From Ophioceras dolichostomum (Eukaryota > Ascomycota > Sordariomycetes > Magnaporthales > Ophioceraceae): 64,000 nucleotides of DNA. Within the stretch, counting starts at the first letter, position 1. Every line of letters begins with the position of its first letter. The position numbers and the translations under genes are program-made. The notes beneath the pieces were generated by a model, which was not told the origin of the DNA, made no database searches, and was given only the letters and a program-made list of their open reading frames with translations. Shown piece after piece: positions 34,245-46,165 of this stretch. The stretch lies in NCBI GenBank assembly GCA_003049485.1, contig PYST01000147.1, positions 30,238 through 94,237 of the forward strand, written 5' to 3'.

Positions 34245-37200
34245 ATGACGACCATACCTGCGACGCCAATGATGTCTGACATCAAGAAACTCTCTTTTGC
34301 AAAGGTATGTTAGGTTGGACTATCTATGATACACTTCGGGCAGACGAGCAGATGGGAAGACGGGGCAGGCAAGCAGGCCGCAAGAACACAGCTAACAGAC
34401 CGTTCAGGTTGCCGCCTCCGCCTCGAAGGAAGTAGGACACATGCCGCGCATTGCTGTCCCAGTTCCTGTCATGAAAGGCGAGCGAGGATCGAAGGCTGGG
34501 AGACGGTCACCACTCGCTGCACCGATGGCGGCAGAGGCTACGGAGGCAAGCAAAGCGCAGAAAGACGGGAAACTAACGGCCCAAGCCAGCGGGGAGAATG
34601 CCCCCCAGCCGTCAGACATGGTAGCCGATTCTCCCTCGGAAAGCAAAGTCGTTGAGGGTCTGAAGGAACTCAAGCTTGACGTCAGGCCGCCGAGCCTCAT
34701 CGTCAATGGGTCGGGATCAAGTTCGACCGAGCAGTCGAGCAAGACCGGCAATAGTCAGACACCGTCGGACGATGTCTCACAGAAGGCGGACTCGAGTTCG
34801 GAGCTCGGCACAAAGCCGCCTAGCCTGGACGGCAAGAGCATCACGTCTGGAACGACGTTCAATGTGCTGGACGAGAAGGAGTCGCTCCGCCCAGACGACA
34901 GCGCCAGCGTGAAAGCTGCCGCTGACGAGGATGATGCCTTCTCGGTGCGCGGCTCCCTGCTCGCGAACTCGCGCATGGGGTCGGACGTCGCGGGGCGCCT
35001 GCGCAGCATCCAGATCGGCGATATGCCGCCCAGGGTGATCGCCGCACATGTGCTCCCGGAGGCCCATGTTCAGGGCGTCGTGACACCCGAGAGCGGCGCA
35101 TCGGGGCAGCAGCCCGTGTCGAACGGGGACATTCCGCTGGCGGCTGCCACCGTCAGCGCGGAGGCTTTCAGCAACTTCTACAGCCAGAATCCGGATGAGA
35201 AACTGCTGGATGCTATGAAGTCGCCGAAAGACCGCCTTTTCCTGCTGCGGCTTGAGAAGGACGTCATCGACTTTGTCCAAGATTCAAAGTAAGTCGAGTC
35301 ATCACCTGGAGACGCATTTGCTCTTCCCCCCTTCCTCTCTGCCTTTCTCCTATGAATTTACACTTTCTTGAAGGCCTGGCTAGTTTCCATGCTGACCTGC
35401 GATTTCCAGGGAGCCCTTTATGGACCTGCCTCCTAGCAATTCGTTTTGCAGGCTGCTGACCCATAAGCTTGCGGATTACTACCACATGACGCACTCTTTT
35501 GAGGCGGTGGCTGGCGCGGTCCGCATCTACCGCACCCCTTTCTGCCGCGTGCCCCCATCACTAGGCAGTATCGCCACGGCCAATGAGTCTGCCACCAGCA
35601 CGCCGCCTCCGGCCATGTTGCCGAAGAGGATCATGCGGCGAGGAGTAGACGGCGAGTCGGCCCCGGTCAGCGCCGGGCCCTCCAAGCCGACCTCGGAGGT
35701 TGGGAGCGAGCTGAAGGACAAGTCGGGTCCCACCAAGGAGAAGTGAGTTTGACATTTGCTCGGCTTGATGAACTGATGGATCCCGTTGCCGTATCTGCCG
35801 AAGTTAAATGCTGACACGTCCGTGATTTTTCAGTAGACTCACTCGGGAGGAGCGTGAGGAGGCGTACAACAAGGCAAGGCTACGCATCTTCGGCAGCGCG
35901 CCGCAGACGGAGGCGTCTACTCCAGGTAAGTCGCCTCAACCGCGACCCTTAAATGTCATCCAATGTTGGCCTTGCCCTGTTCTGACCAAACTCTTCACTT
36001 TTATAGAGAATGAGGATAACACAGGAGTGTCTCGCGCCAGCTCGGTCTCTGCCAAGGACAAGTCGAGCTTGGGAAAGCGAGGCAAGCCGAGCAAACAGAG
36101 GCGCGACGACTCTGAGAGCTTCGATTCGCGCTCTCAGTACACTCCGTTCTGGGGTCATCCCCAACAAATGACCTGGGCTCCGCATTCGTTCGTGGCCGGC
36201 AACGGGGGCAGCACCAACCAGTTTCCTGCACCGATGCAACCACAGCCCCCGTTCCAAAATCCCATGGCTGCACCAGGGTTTCCACAGAACCAGACATATC
36301 CCGCGAACGTGCTCAACGGCGGCTATGTCCCGCAGCCGCAGTTCAACGGGATGACTGCAACAGTATGTACATCATCGGCGTTATTTTCTTGGAAGTGTTC
36401 TCCATTGTATAGCTGCTCATCAAGACTCTCAACTCAGTATCCTGCTGCTGCCCCAGTGGCCCCGGCGAGGTTCCCTCAACAGGCGGCCCCGCAAATGCCC
36501 ATCTATGGCCCTCCGGCTCAAGGGACGAACCCACAAGCGTGGCAGACGCAGACCTTCGCCAACCAAGTCCCGCAGCCGCCACCGCCTCAGCCGCAGATGC
36601 CCCGACTTCCACCTGCTGGTCTTGGTGCTGGTATTCCGTACCCCTACGGTCAACTTCCGGTCCCGAACAACCCGCGTGATCACAACAAGCCTCAACACCC
36701 GATCCCCGGCAGCTACAATCGGCATGGCTTCAACCCAAAGACGCAGTCTTTCGTTCCCGGCGGCGGGATGCCAGCCATGTCCGCTGGCCCCCCAATCAAT
36801 CCCATGCCACCTACAACTTCGCTTCCGGGTCCATATCCTGGTCCTGGCCAGCAGCAGCTCAACGTAGCGCCGATGGTGACTGCGCTCCCTCCTCCGTCGA
36901 TGCCCCTGGCGTTTAACGGCTACCAGGGTCCGCCGCCGCCCCTTCCGGGAATGACGCAGCCTCCATATGCGGGTAACGGAAGTGGCTACGGGATGATGAG
37001 GCAGGGCTCGTCTAACAGCGGCCTGCATCCACACCACCCAATGATGGCATCTTTGCCCTCTCACCCAACCTCTCACCCACAACAACTGCCTCCCCAGCCT
37101 GGAGTTCTGCCCGGTGACGCTCACGGCCATCAACAACATCCTCAGCCTCACCCGCCTCACCAGCACCCCCCGAACGCGCCAATGCACCACACCCAGCCGC

Positions 37201-37391
37201 ACGTCCACTACCACCAGCACCACTCGCCGCGGATGCCGAACAAACCTGCGGTAGCGCACAGCTCCGCCGCAACATCAGTCACAGCAGCCAAACCGGCGAC
37301 TGTGGGCGGATCAAGCGGACCACAGGCCTTCCCCAACCTCCCCACCTACGGCAACCCCGCGACTCTTCCACAGAAGCCCTCTACGTCTTAG
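34245..37391 (+). CDS. R3H-SUZ domain RNA-binding protein (Rbs1/encore-like)
   Basis: The six exons are 34245-34304, 34408-35288, 35410-35742, 35834-35925, 36007-36362 and 36438-37391, giving 891 residues. The R3H domain (about 297-365) has the conserved Arg-X3-His in SFCRLLTHKLADYYHM and binds single-stranded nucleic acid. A SUZ motif follows (LTREEREEAYNKARLRIFG, about 427-445), an RNA-binding/stabilising element. The C-terminal half is long, Pro/Gln/His-rich and disordered, as in cytoplasmic mRNP proteins. Introns 1-4 have clear GT-AG ends. Intron 5 (36363-36437) is 75 nt, frame-preserving and stop-free, so retention would only add 25 residues. Its exact role is inferred. Confidence 0.88.
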
Positions 37392-38828
37392 TAGGACGAG
37401 ACACCGGCAGGGCTAATCTCTCTGCTCGGGTGCAGAGGGCAGAAGGAGAATAGGCGGGGTAGAAGCCAATGCCTGCGTTTGTCAGAGAACGAACTACTTG
37501 GGCCACAAGATTCTTATTTGCAAATAGGCAGGCAAGGAAGGTGATGGATGGATTACCTACCAGACAGGCAGGCGTGTACTAAAGGTGCTTTTTCTTTTTG
37601 CTTTTTACTTTTCCCGCCATGCCCTCCCCCCTTCTTCCATCTCTTACTACGGAAGAAAAGAACCAAACCCGTTTATCATCCTTCCTTCCCGAGGAGTAAG
37701 AAGCGGCAAACCAAGAAATTTCCACCAAGACAAAAAGAAAGAAAGGAAGGAGGCGGATACAGAAACTGGACAGAATACCTCGAAAGAGAGTCGGTTTAAG
37801 CGTGCATATCGGCGTTTTTATTTTATTTTACATCCATACCATTCCATCCATCCATCACCTGGTGGGCTTTATCGGATATTATTCTTCCTCTCCTGTCTCT
37901 TTCTCCCTCGTCATATACCCACCTCTACCTACCTACCTCCCTGCATAGCAGAGCAAATCACTGGTATAGCCGACGAAGGAAGAAGCGCACGGGAGAAGGT
38001 ACAGTTTGGTCGTCGAGGAAGGATGGACAAGAGAGCCAGAGAGGAAGAAGAAGGGAAAGAGGAAGAAACTAGGGTAGGTAGAGGTAGGTAGATGGTGGGG
38101 ATGTAGGGATGCATTCATTCGTGGATTATGGGACGGCGCAAACAAAAAGCACAAAGAGAAAGGGAAGGGAAAGACACTTTACTAATGCGACATACTTCGA
38201 TAACGAAACGACTTGGGGTCTTTTTTTTTTCTTACTTTTCTTGTCATAGAATGTGGGAATAGAACATTATATTTCTTCACAGAGACTGAGTTGGTTACCT
38301 TCCTCTCTTCCCCCGAGGCCTACATAGGTGCTCTGCTCTCTTTAGCATATCACTGGGGTCAAGGATCAAGCAAGTAGGTACGGTAGGCAGGCTTTTCCCG
38401 CCTGATTCTTCTACGCATTTTATCGACCAATCAAACCCCTGAGCGCAACGTATGTATGGTAAGACTTGTGCATATGCTGCAAGCTTCCAGTACTGATCCC
38501 ACGGTTGGTTGTTGGGGTCATCGTAGTCCAGAAGTGGCTAGTAGGCACCGATCTGAATACAACGGGCCTCAGGTCCCTAGTGTAAGGCTGGATGGGTACA
38601 CATCATCTAACCCTGGCGGCTGGCTCTCCCTCTGTGCCACATCATGTAGAGAATCCATTTTCGTTCCTTATTTTTGAGCTGGCCGTCTCCCTCCCTTAGT
38701 CTAGTCATGAGAGAGAAAGCTTTTTCGCTGTGGCGACAGTAGAACAAAACGAAACCAAAAACAAGGAAAAAAAACCGAATAGCGCCACGTTTGTTTGCCT
38801 CAAGGAGAAAAGAAACAAACCCCCTTCC
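37392..38828. other. Intergenic region between convergent R3H-SUZ and eIF3f genes
   Basis: Probable 3' UTRs with several purine/pyrimidine-rich tracts and TACCTACCTACC/AGGTAGGTAG motifs near 37930 and 38080. No gene is seen. Confidence 0.55.
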
Positions 38829-38935
38829 TTACTCCTCCCTTGGTTCCCTAGGTTCTCTAGGCTCTCTGGGCTCGCGCGACTCCCTGGGCTCCCTGGGCTC
38901 CCTCGGCTCTCTCGGCTCCCTCTGCTCCCTCTGGC
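38829..38935 (-). repeat. Coding minisatellite for Arg-Glu-Pro repeats at the eIF3f C-terminus
   Basis: A 9-bp periodic array encodes about ten REP-type triplets, with single-base variants giving RES or REQ. It follows a run of RGG/GGR residues. Confidence 0.85.
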
Positions 38936-40176
38936 CACCTCCTCCCCTACCGCCCCCGCGACCGCCCCTCTTGCCGCCGCGGCCTCCTCCCCGCTCGCCG
39001 CCCCTCTCGCCCTTACCACCACCGTCCTCGCCGTCCTTCTTGTCGTCCTTGTCGCCTCCCGTCAGGTTGGCGACGGCCAGGCGCTGGGCGAGGTCGATCT
39101 GAGTGCGGATGGTGTTGGCCAGATACGACACCATGAGCACGTCCTGGATGTGGTTGTTGAAGTCTGCCTCGATGCTGACGGGGTCGACCTTGGGCGCGAG
39201 CTGCAGGTTGTTCATCAGATACTGGCCCAGGGCGTGGTTGGGCTCGCGCTCCTCGTCCAGCACGGCGCCCACGAAGTCCGAGACCCGGTCCAGCATGTCC
39301 GTGGTCTGCTCGAGCGACTTGGACAGGCCCTCGATGTCGCTGGCGAGCGGCGCCGTACGCGACTCGACGTCCCGAGCCGACGCGATCGCCTCGAGAGCCG
39401 CGCGGTCGGACTCGCCGTTAAGTGGCGTGCGGTGGGGGACCTGGATGAAGAAGCAGGACTCGGCGGCGCGGTCGGAGGAGGAGACGCCCACGGGCGCGCT
39501 GATGTAGCAGCGGGGCTCGATGTCCGCGCCGGGTTCGGTGCTGATGGTCAGGTGAACGGCCGGGTGGGGGAAGGTGCCCGTCTCGGGCGACGCGAAGAAG
39601 TTCTGGATCAGCGCGCTGAACGAGTTGAGCTCGTGCGAGGTCGTGTACCAGCCCAGCAGGGACTCGCGGGGCGCGGCCTTGAGCGCGAGCGAGAGCATGT
39701 TCTTCTGGTACTCGACGTCCACCTCGACCTGGTCCTCGTTCTCGGTGTGCGGGATGGCGAACGTGCTGCGCACCTCGACGTCGGCGCCGTCCTCGCTGCG
39801 CACGCCGACGAGTGCGCCTATCACTCGCGTGGCCTTGGTGTCGCGGATGTCTCGCCGGACGGCATGGTCGAGTATTGAGAGTATGGCCTGGGTTTTCAGT
39901 TTAGGTAGGCAATAAGGTCAGCTAGGTGGACACATATGGTACGAAGTAGAAGAGAATGATTATGGGAGGAGGAGGAGGAGAATAAGAAGCAGAACGGGCT
40001 ATCCATCCGTTCCCCGGGCAAAGAAGAGAAGATCTGTGGAGAGTGAGAGAGCGTCGGTCCGAACGCACCTGTGGTTGGATGATGACTGTGAGAGGGGCAA
40101 CGTTTGCGTTGAACCCCAAAGCCGATGGAGCGACCGGCTTCGACAGGTGGAGGAAATCGTCCTGTTCAACCGCCAT
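38829..40176 (-). CDS. eIF3f: Translation initiation factor eIF3 subunit F
   Basis: Exon 1 (40176-40069) and exon 2 (39887-38829) join across a GTGCGT...CCCAG intron in phase 0 to 388 residues. The N-terminal MPN domain runs through HAVRRDIRDTKATRVIGALVG, FAIPHTENEDQVEVDVEYQKNM and LLGWYTTSHELNSFSALIQNFF; it lacks a complete JAMM zinc site, as usual for eIF3f. The protein is a scaffold subunit of eIF3, which recruits mRNA to the 40S ribosome. The last ~65 residues are an RGG-type segment followed by an Arg-Glu-Pro tandem repeat not part of the core fold. The start MAVEQDDFLHL fits the family. Confidence 0.95.
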
Positions 40177-40382
40177 GGTGAAGAGATATTGTCGGGCCAG
40201 ATGGGCCGGCTGGCGATTGGTGAGGCGAATGTGGTGGCTGTGGAAGGAAACCCGGCGTCTTCGTCGTCGTCGTCGTCGATCTGCCCTCCCCACCTAAAAA
40301 GGATGAATTTACACGAAATTTCGAGTTTGCGTGCGTTTGGTGGCGGGGTCCCCACCCCGGATTGTGCGTGCTGAGATAGCGC

Positions 40383-40400
40383 TTATCGATTAGCTGATAA
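40383..40400. promoter_or_regulatory. TTATC...GATAA inverted motif in the eIF3f/UTP25 promoter
   Basis: TTATC at 40383-40387 and GATAA at 40396-40400 form an inverted pair of GATA sites, with GATAG at 40374-40378 close by. It sits between divergent start codons at 40176 and 40563. Function is unproven. Confidence 0.35.
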
Positions 40401-40562
40401 ACTCGCTAGGCTGTCTGGACCCCCTCCGGGTGGCCCTATCAGCCCAATTTTTTTGCTCTCTTCAGCATGTGAGTCTATTAGTTCTTCCATCCTAAGACTT
40501 ACACGCAAGTCGATGCTCTGGTTGTTTCACCACTCGGTGCTCACTTTCGAAAGCCAACGAGA

Positions 40563-42932
40563 ATGGCTCGGGGAGGGAGTCGCTCGGGCCCTCGACGGGG
40601 CGGGAGCTCCAGGGGTCGTGGTAGGGGCAGGGGGGGGATGAACCGCTTTGGCAAACGTCCCAAATTCGACAGCTCTCGGGTTGAAGAGAAGAAGGAAGAG
40701 TGAGTTCTATTCAATTTCTCTGGACGAACTTGCCTTCTTTGGGCTCTTAAGGACGACAACTAACCCCTCTACTAGGTCGTCTGAGGATGAGTCCTCTCAA
40801 GAGCAGTCCCCCTCTGAGAATGAAGAGGATGCGAGCTCTGGTTCTGGCTCTGATGATGAAGATGAGGAAGAAGCTCCTGCAGCCAAGCCATATACGGCCT
40901 TGTTGCGCAGTCTCGCCGAATCAGCGGCCAATAAAGCCAAGAGGCGAAAGTTGGATCATCAGGACGAGAAGGGCCATGAGCCACCATCTCAGGAGCCTGA
41001 TTCTCAGGATCTCGATCTCGTCCAGGAGTCCGAGGAAGCCCCTGAGACTGGCCTGGAAGAGGACGACTCGGATGACGAAGACGAAGACTCTCACGACAGC
41101 ACTGACCCCTTCACCACTCACTTCGCCGACCCAGATGAGAGTGACGTCTCCCGCAGATTGAGGGCTGTCACCAAGAACGAGTGGACTAATAGAAGGGTGG
41201 CTTCAAAGTCGACGAGGACAGTACTAACTGTGCCAAAAGTGGGGGACGGAGAGGACGATGTCTCATTATTGCCACCTACAATCTCAGGCCCGTCCAGCCT
41301 GCATCTTAAGCCAAAGCTGAAAGAATCCGTCGTTTCTCAGCGACCCGAATTTACCGACGCAGAGCAGGCTCTAGCAAGCCCGCTCTTCAACTACTATGAC
41401 ACACTTTACTGCCAACGGACAGTCGCCAATGGTGGTGACCTGCGGAGGCTGGTCTGTCTTCATGCACTCAACCATGTATTCAGGTATGTGTCCCTCAGCC
41501 GAAGATTGCATCTCCAGTCGTTCGTTGCTTACAGCTGCCGAATTGGTGCTACAGAACGCGAGATCGAGTGGTAAAAAACAGCGCCAAGCTCGCTCGGGAA
41601 GATGCAGAAGATACAGAGCTGGAACTTCGCGACCAGGGCTTCACCCGCCCAAAGGTGCTGGTACTCCTACCGACCCGGCAGTCGTGCGCCAAAATGGTGG
41701 ATACGATCTACTCCCTCGCCGAAGTCGACCAGCAAGAGAACCGAAAACGGTTTGATGAGGCTTATGTCGACAAGGAGCCGTTCCCCGGAAACAAGCCTGC
41801 CGACTTCAAGGACCTGTTTGAGGGCAACAGCGATGACATGTTCCGTCTCGGGGTGAAGTTCACGCGCAAGACGATCAAGTACTTTGCCCAGTTCTACAAC
41901 TCAGACATCCTCTTCGCCAGCCCCCTAGGCCTGCGGATGGCGATCGGCGCGTCCTCTTCTTCGGACGTCGAAGACAAGAAGAACAAGAAGAAAAAGCAAA
42001 CTCAGGATTCGGATTTTCTCAGCTCCATCGAGATGGTGGTTGTGGACCAGGCCGACGCCCTCCTGATGCAGAACTGGGAGCACGTCGAGTACATCTTCGA
42101 GCACCTGAACCAGCAGCCCAAGGACGCGCACGGCTGCGACTTCAGCCGCGTCCGCAGCTGGTACCTGGACGGCCACTCGCGCCACTACCGGCAGACGATC
42201 ATGCTCTCCGCCTTTAACACGCCGGAGCTGAGCGAGCTCATGCGCAGCCACTGCACAAACTGGGCAGGCAAGGTACGCGTGCAGCCCGAGTACCAGGGCG
42301 AGATCACGCAGCTCGGAGGTGTGAAGGCCAAGCAGACCTTCTCCCGCTTCGACGCGGCCTCCATCGCGGCCGAGCCCGACGCGCGCTTCACCTACTTTAC
42401 GCGCGCGATTGTACCCTCGCTGGTCAAGCGCGGGAAGGAGAATTCTCGCGACAACAGCAACAGCAACAACAACAACAGTGGTGGCGGGACGCTGATCTTC
42501 ATCCCGTCGTACATGGACTTCGTCCGGGTGCGCAACTACTTCGCCACGAACCCCGCGGTCGGAAGCCTCTCGTTCGGCGCCATCTCGGACCACAGCGGGG
42601 TGAAGGAGACGTCGCGGGCGAGGTCGCACTTCCTGACGGGCCGCCACCGCGTGCTGCTCTACACGGAGCGCGCGCACCACTTCTGGAGGCACCAGATAAA
42701 AGGGGTGCGGCGCGTGATCATGTACGGCCTCCCCGACAACCCGATCTTCTACAGGGAGGTCGCGGGGGGTTGCCTCGGCCGGAGCGAGGCGGACCTGACG
42801 CTCGAGCCGGGGCAGGGCCACGTGCGCGTCGTGTTCTCACGGTACGACGTGATGAAGCTGGAGCGCGTGGTGGGCACGCAGCGCGTGGCTAGGATGCTGC
42901 ATGAACGGGGGGACACTTTCGACTTTGTGTAG
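40563..42932 (+). CDS. UTP25: SSU processome component UTP25 (DEF-like)
   Basis: The exons are 40563-40699, 40776-41483 and 41555-42932, joined at GT-AG introns to 740 residues. The N-terminus is Arg/Gly-rich, then an acidic Ser/Glu/Asp region. The core matches the UTP25/digestive-organ-expansion-factor family: NHVFRTRDRVVKNSAKLARE, KVLVLLPTRQSC, EMVVVDQADALLMQNWEH, RHYRQTIMLSAFNTPELSELM and the C-terminal RARSHFLTGRHRVLLYTERAHHFWR. It resembles a DEAD-box helicase fold without a full Walker A, and works in nucleolar 18S pre-rRNA processing. A short Asn/Ser-rich insertion (about 570-580) is lineage-type low complexity. Confidence 0.95.
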
Positions 42933-43196
42933 TGCCACGCATGCTTGTTGGGAGATAGATGTAAGGAGATAGAGTGGCCGCCGGGCCGGCCTTGGCGTCA
43001 GATAGCAATCGAGAAAGAAAGGTTGATCAAGGAGCATCTGGATTACGATGTCAAGACTCTGTCTGGTGTCTGGCTGACGCTGCCACAGTACTGATACACG
43101 AATATATATACACAAGCATAAGGCAGGTAAGGAAGGGATACACATCACCCACCCATCACCGTCGCCATCACCGCCAACCCTCCCTCCCTCAGAAAC

Positions 43197-43990
43197 TCAC
43201 AACCCACCCCTCTCCTTCCTCGGATTCAACACAGCCCTCACATCCCTCTGCGTCACCCTCCTCGCCTCCCCATTCCTCGTCGCCTTGGCGTCCAGCTCCG
43301 CGATCTGCACCCCCCTATCGCTCGACAGCTCCAGCCCGCCCACGCGCTCGACCATCTGCTCGAACTGCTGCTCGCCTTCCTTCCGGAACCGCGTGACCTT
43401 CTCCATGTTGCGGAGCGTCAGGTCCGTGTGCGGCCTGCCCAGCTCGCGGTCGCGCGCGACGGCCGCGGCCGTCATGGCGAACCGCATGTCCTGGGGGCCG
43501 TCGACGAGCTCGAGGATCGCGGACGCGCCCTGGTCGTACTCGTTCTTGGGCTCGGTGCGGAGGACGCGCGTGTAGCCGCCGGGGCGGTCGGCGTAGCGCT
43601 CGCGGAGCTCGCCGAAGACTTTGTCGATTAGTTTGTGGGGTGTCTAGGTGGTAAGGTAGGTAGATGGAAGGATGGTAGGTTAGCTGTGTGTTATTTCCGC
43701 TTTGTGGCTACCTAGGTAGCTAAGGTAGGTAGGTAGATAGGTACCTACAGCTACCCAGGATTTATAAGACTCACGTAAAGAATTCCCATGGCTGCTCTCC
43801 TGCTCGTCTCGTTGTTCCTCTTCGCCAGCGTGATCAGCTTCTCCGCCAGGCGCTGGGCCTCCTTCGCCTTGGGGTACGTCGTCTGTATCGACTCGGTCTT
43901 GATCAGGGACGTGACCAGGTTCCGTAGTAGGGCTTGTCGGTGGGCTGAGTTCCGGCCGAGGGTCCGGTATCTCATCAACCCGCCAGCCAT
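43197..43990 (-). CDS. MRPL17: Mitochondrial ribosomal protein bL17m
   Basis: Exon 1 (43990-43775) and exon 2 (43643-43197) join across a phase-0 intron (GTGAGT...CCTAG) to 220 residues. The first 120 residues are bacterial-type L17: MRYRTLGRNSAHRQALLRNL, AKEAQRLAEKLITLAKR and HKLIDKVFGELRERYADRPGGYTRVL. The C-terminal ~100 residues are a fungal mitochondrial extension. In yeast the equivalent is called Mrpl8. It is part of the mitoribosome large subunit. It lies divergent to MIC12, with about 550 bp between. Confidence 0.95.
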
Positions 43991-44539
43991 GGTGGGCGGT
44001 TTGGTGGCTGGCTGGCTGGCTGGCTTGCTGTGGTGGTCGCAATCGAAGGACGGAAGGAAGGGGAAGGAAAGGAAAGGAAAGGAATGAAAGAGGTAGGTGG
44101 TGCTCAATCCTAATAGGGGGGTGATTTGGTGGAAGAAAGAAGTTGCATAGCCGTAGTGTCGTCGTTGTGTGGGTGACCGAATAGGAGCTTGTCAGTTGAA
44201 GTCGCGAAATTTTTGTCTTGGCGCGAACAAGGATCGGCGGCCGGCCGGGATCTAGCCCACCACCTGCCGTCCGCCCGCATTTCGTCACCACACCCGGAAC
44301 CTCAGCCGGCCAAACCTGACTCTCCAGGAGCTTGACGATTCCCCGGCCGAGTAATTGACAAGCAATTGACCATCGTAGGAACCCATTGAGAGCTGAGAGA
44401 GGCAATCATGGCATTCTTGCTGTGATTTTAAGTCATCTGTTGTGCTCAACTGATGATTTTCTAGTTCACTGGGCTGAGACATCATCCTCATCATCAGCCA
44501 ACTCCCGCTTTCACCCGGCAACTCCAAGAGCAGAAAAAG
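43991..44539. other. Shared divergent promoter of bL17m and MIC12
   Basis: A 549-bp interval between two start codons on opposite strands, both for mitochondrial proteins. It contains a GGAAAGGAAAGGAAAGG tract near 44065. No defined factor site is claimed. Confidence 0.5.
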
Positions 44540-45434
44540 ATGGGGTTCGCAACCGGCTTCGTAAGTAACGCGCAACTTTTTTTTCCAACTTCACTTCAAC
44601 TTCCCAGATTTTAGGATCTGTGTAGCTAACGTAAACATCTCCGTACTTACTTTTCTTGCTTAGACTGGGGGCGTGACCCTAACGCTCTCCCTCGCCTACA
44701 TCACAGTCCTCGCGCACCAACGCAACCGCCAAGCGCAAGGCGATGCCCTCCGCACACAAGCGCACGTGCTCGACACTCTCTCTTCTCTAGCGACGACGAC
44801 GACAACTCCCGGCAAGAAGCCGCCGCCGGCGCCGCCGACCCGCGAGGAGGCCGCCGCAGCCGCCCGCGCCAACTTCGCCGACCGCCTCAAGGACCGCTGG
44901 AACGCCGACGTCGCGGGCGCGGCGCGGTGGGCGCAGTCTCAGGACCTCGGCGCGATACGCGAGGGGCTCGAGGTCGCCGCGAGCAAGGCCTGGTACGGCG
45001 CTCTTGGAGGAGCCGGAGACGCAGAACAGCAACAGCATCAGCAGCCCCCCGCCGCGGCGGCGGTGGAGGTGGTGCTTCAGGACGGGGCGAAAAGCGTAGA
45101 AGAGGCCGCGGCGGTGGCCAGGCGAGCCGCAAAGGTCGCGACGGACGAGTCGAGGGCCGCGGGCGCCGAGGCGGCGGAGACTACGAAGAGCGCCGTGTGG
45201 GACCTTGTTGGGAAGGCTAAGGCCGCTGTGGGCCTTGCTACTACTGGTGCTACTTCTGGACCGGAGACGGCGAGTACCGCAAAGGGGGTGGAGCAGCTGT
45301 CAGACGTCGAGAAGGCCTTGCGGCAGCGTTATGAGAGGACCGGCGACGTCATGAAGAAGAGCGTCACCGAGCTGTTGGACGAGAGGTATACGCCTATTTC
45401 GCAGAAGGACAACACGGTATTACGTGGGATCTAA
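44540..45434 (+). CDS. MIC12: MICOS complex subunit MIC12
   Basis: Exon 1 (44540-44560) codes only MGFATGF; exon 2 (44664-45434) continues TGGVTLTLSLAYITVLAHQRNR across a GTAAGT...CTTAG intron. The total is 263 residues. The N-terminal Gly-rich hydrophobic helix is the single membrane anchor typical of MIC12 (Aim5), followed by an intermembrane-space helical, Ala/Glu-rich region. MIC12 joins MIC10 to MIC60 at cristae junctions in fungi. The Ala/Glu-rich middle is longer and of lower complexity than the conserved ends. Confidence 0.88.
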
Positions 45435-46165
45435 CTAGAGCCTAGAGGGAAGCCAAAGGATGGAGTTATTTGCCCTTTCTTTTGTTCGTAAGTTCCCATT
45501 TCACGTTGTCACGAAACCATTTCACATATTTCTTTTCTGCATAGGTACCTAAGGTATCTTTTTGTGTACATACCTACCTACATTAGGCGCCTACTACTGT
45601 CTATGCCTATTCCGATATGACCTTCACCCATTGGTACTGGCCCAGAGATGTACTAGAAAGGATTGAAACCATGCAATCGTTGACGAGTACAATTCCCAAC
45701 TCTCTAGAGAGAGAAGCTACTGATGATGCTTCCTGTGCGTCAGTGAATCGGATTGGGTGCTGTCCCCCTCACCTCTTTCATCTTTCCGTCTCTCTGCCGT
45801 CTTGTCATGTGCTGCAACCCCAGCAACGGCGTACGAGAACTGCCCCCGCTCACGCATTTTCTATTGTTGAGCATTCATCACGGGTAATGGGCCGAATGAG
45901 CATATCTCTATCTCGAAAATACCTTGGTATCCATCATGGTGTTGACCATTGTTGATGCGTTCCGACACGTCAGTTGATTTTATGCTTTGACCCGCACCTA
46001 CTTCGCATGTTACCTCCCCCATGAAATACCTGAAGGTAGGTATTTGTGGTTCAATTTTTGGCTCCTGCAAATACCATACACACATACCGTGTCCTTAGCC
46101 GCTCTTCTAATCAGAGTCCAGCTCAAGTGCCGAGTGCTGCTGGCGGACGGGAATGAGTCTCAAAC
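45435..46165. other. Intergenic region
   Basis: Probable MIC12 3' UTR and the promoter of the next gene. AGGTACCTAAGGTATC and TACCTACCTACATTA motifs lie near 45544 and 45570. No gene is seen. Confidence 0.5.

Noticed and set aside
38730..39878. 382-codon plus-strand open frame over eIF3f
   Set aside because: It is antisense to a strong eIF3f match; its translation is low complexity without domain signs.
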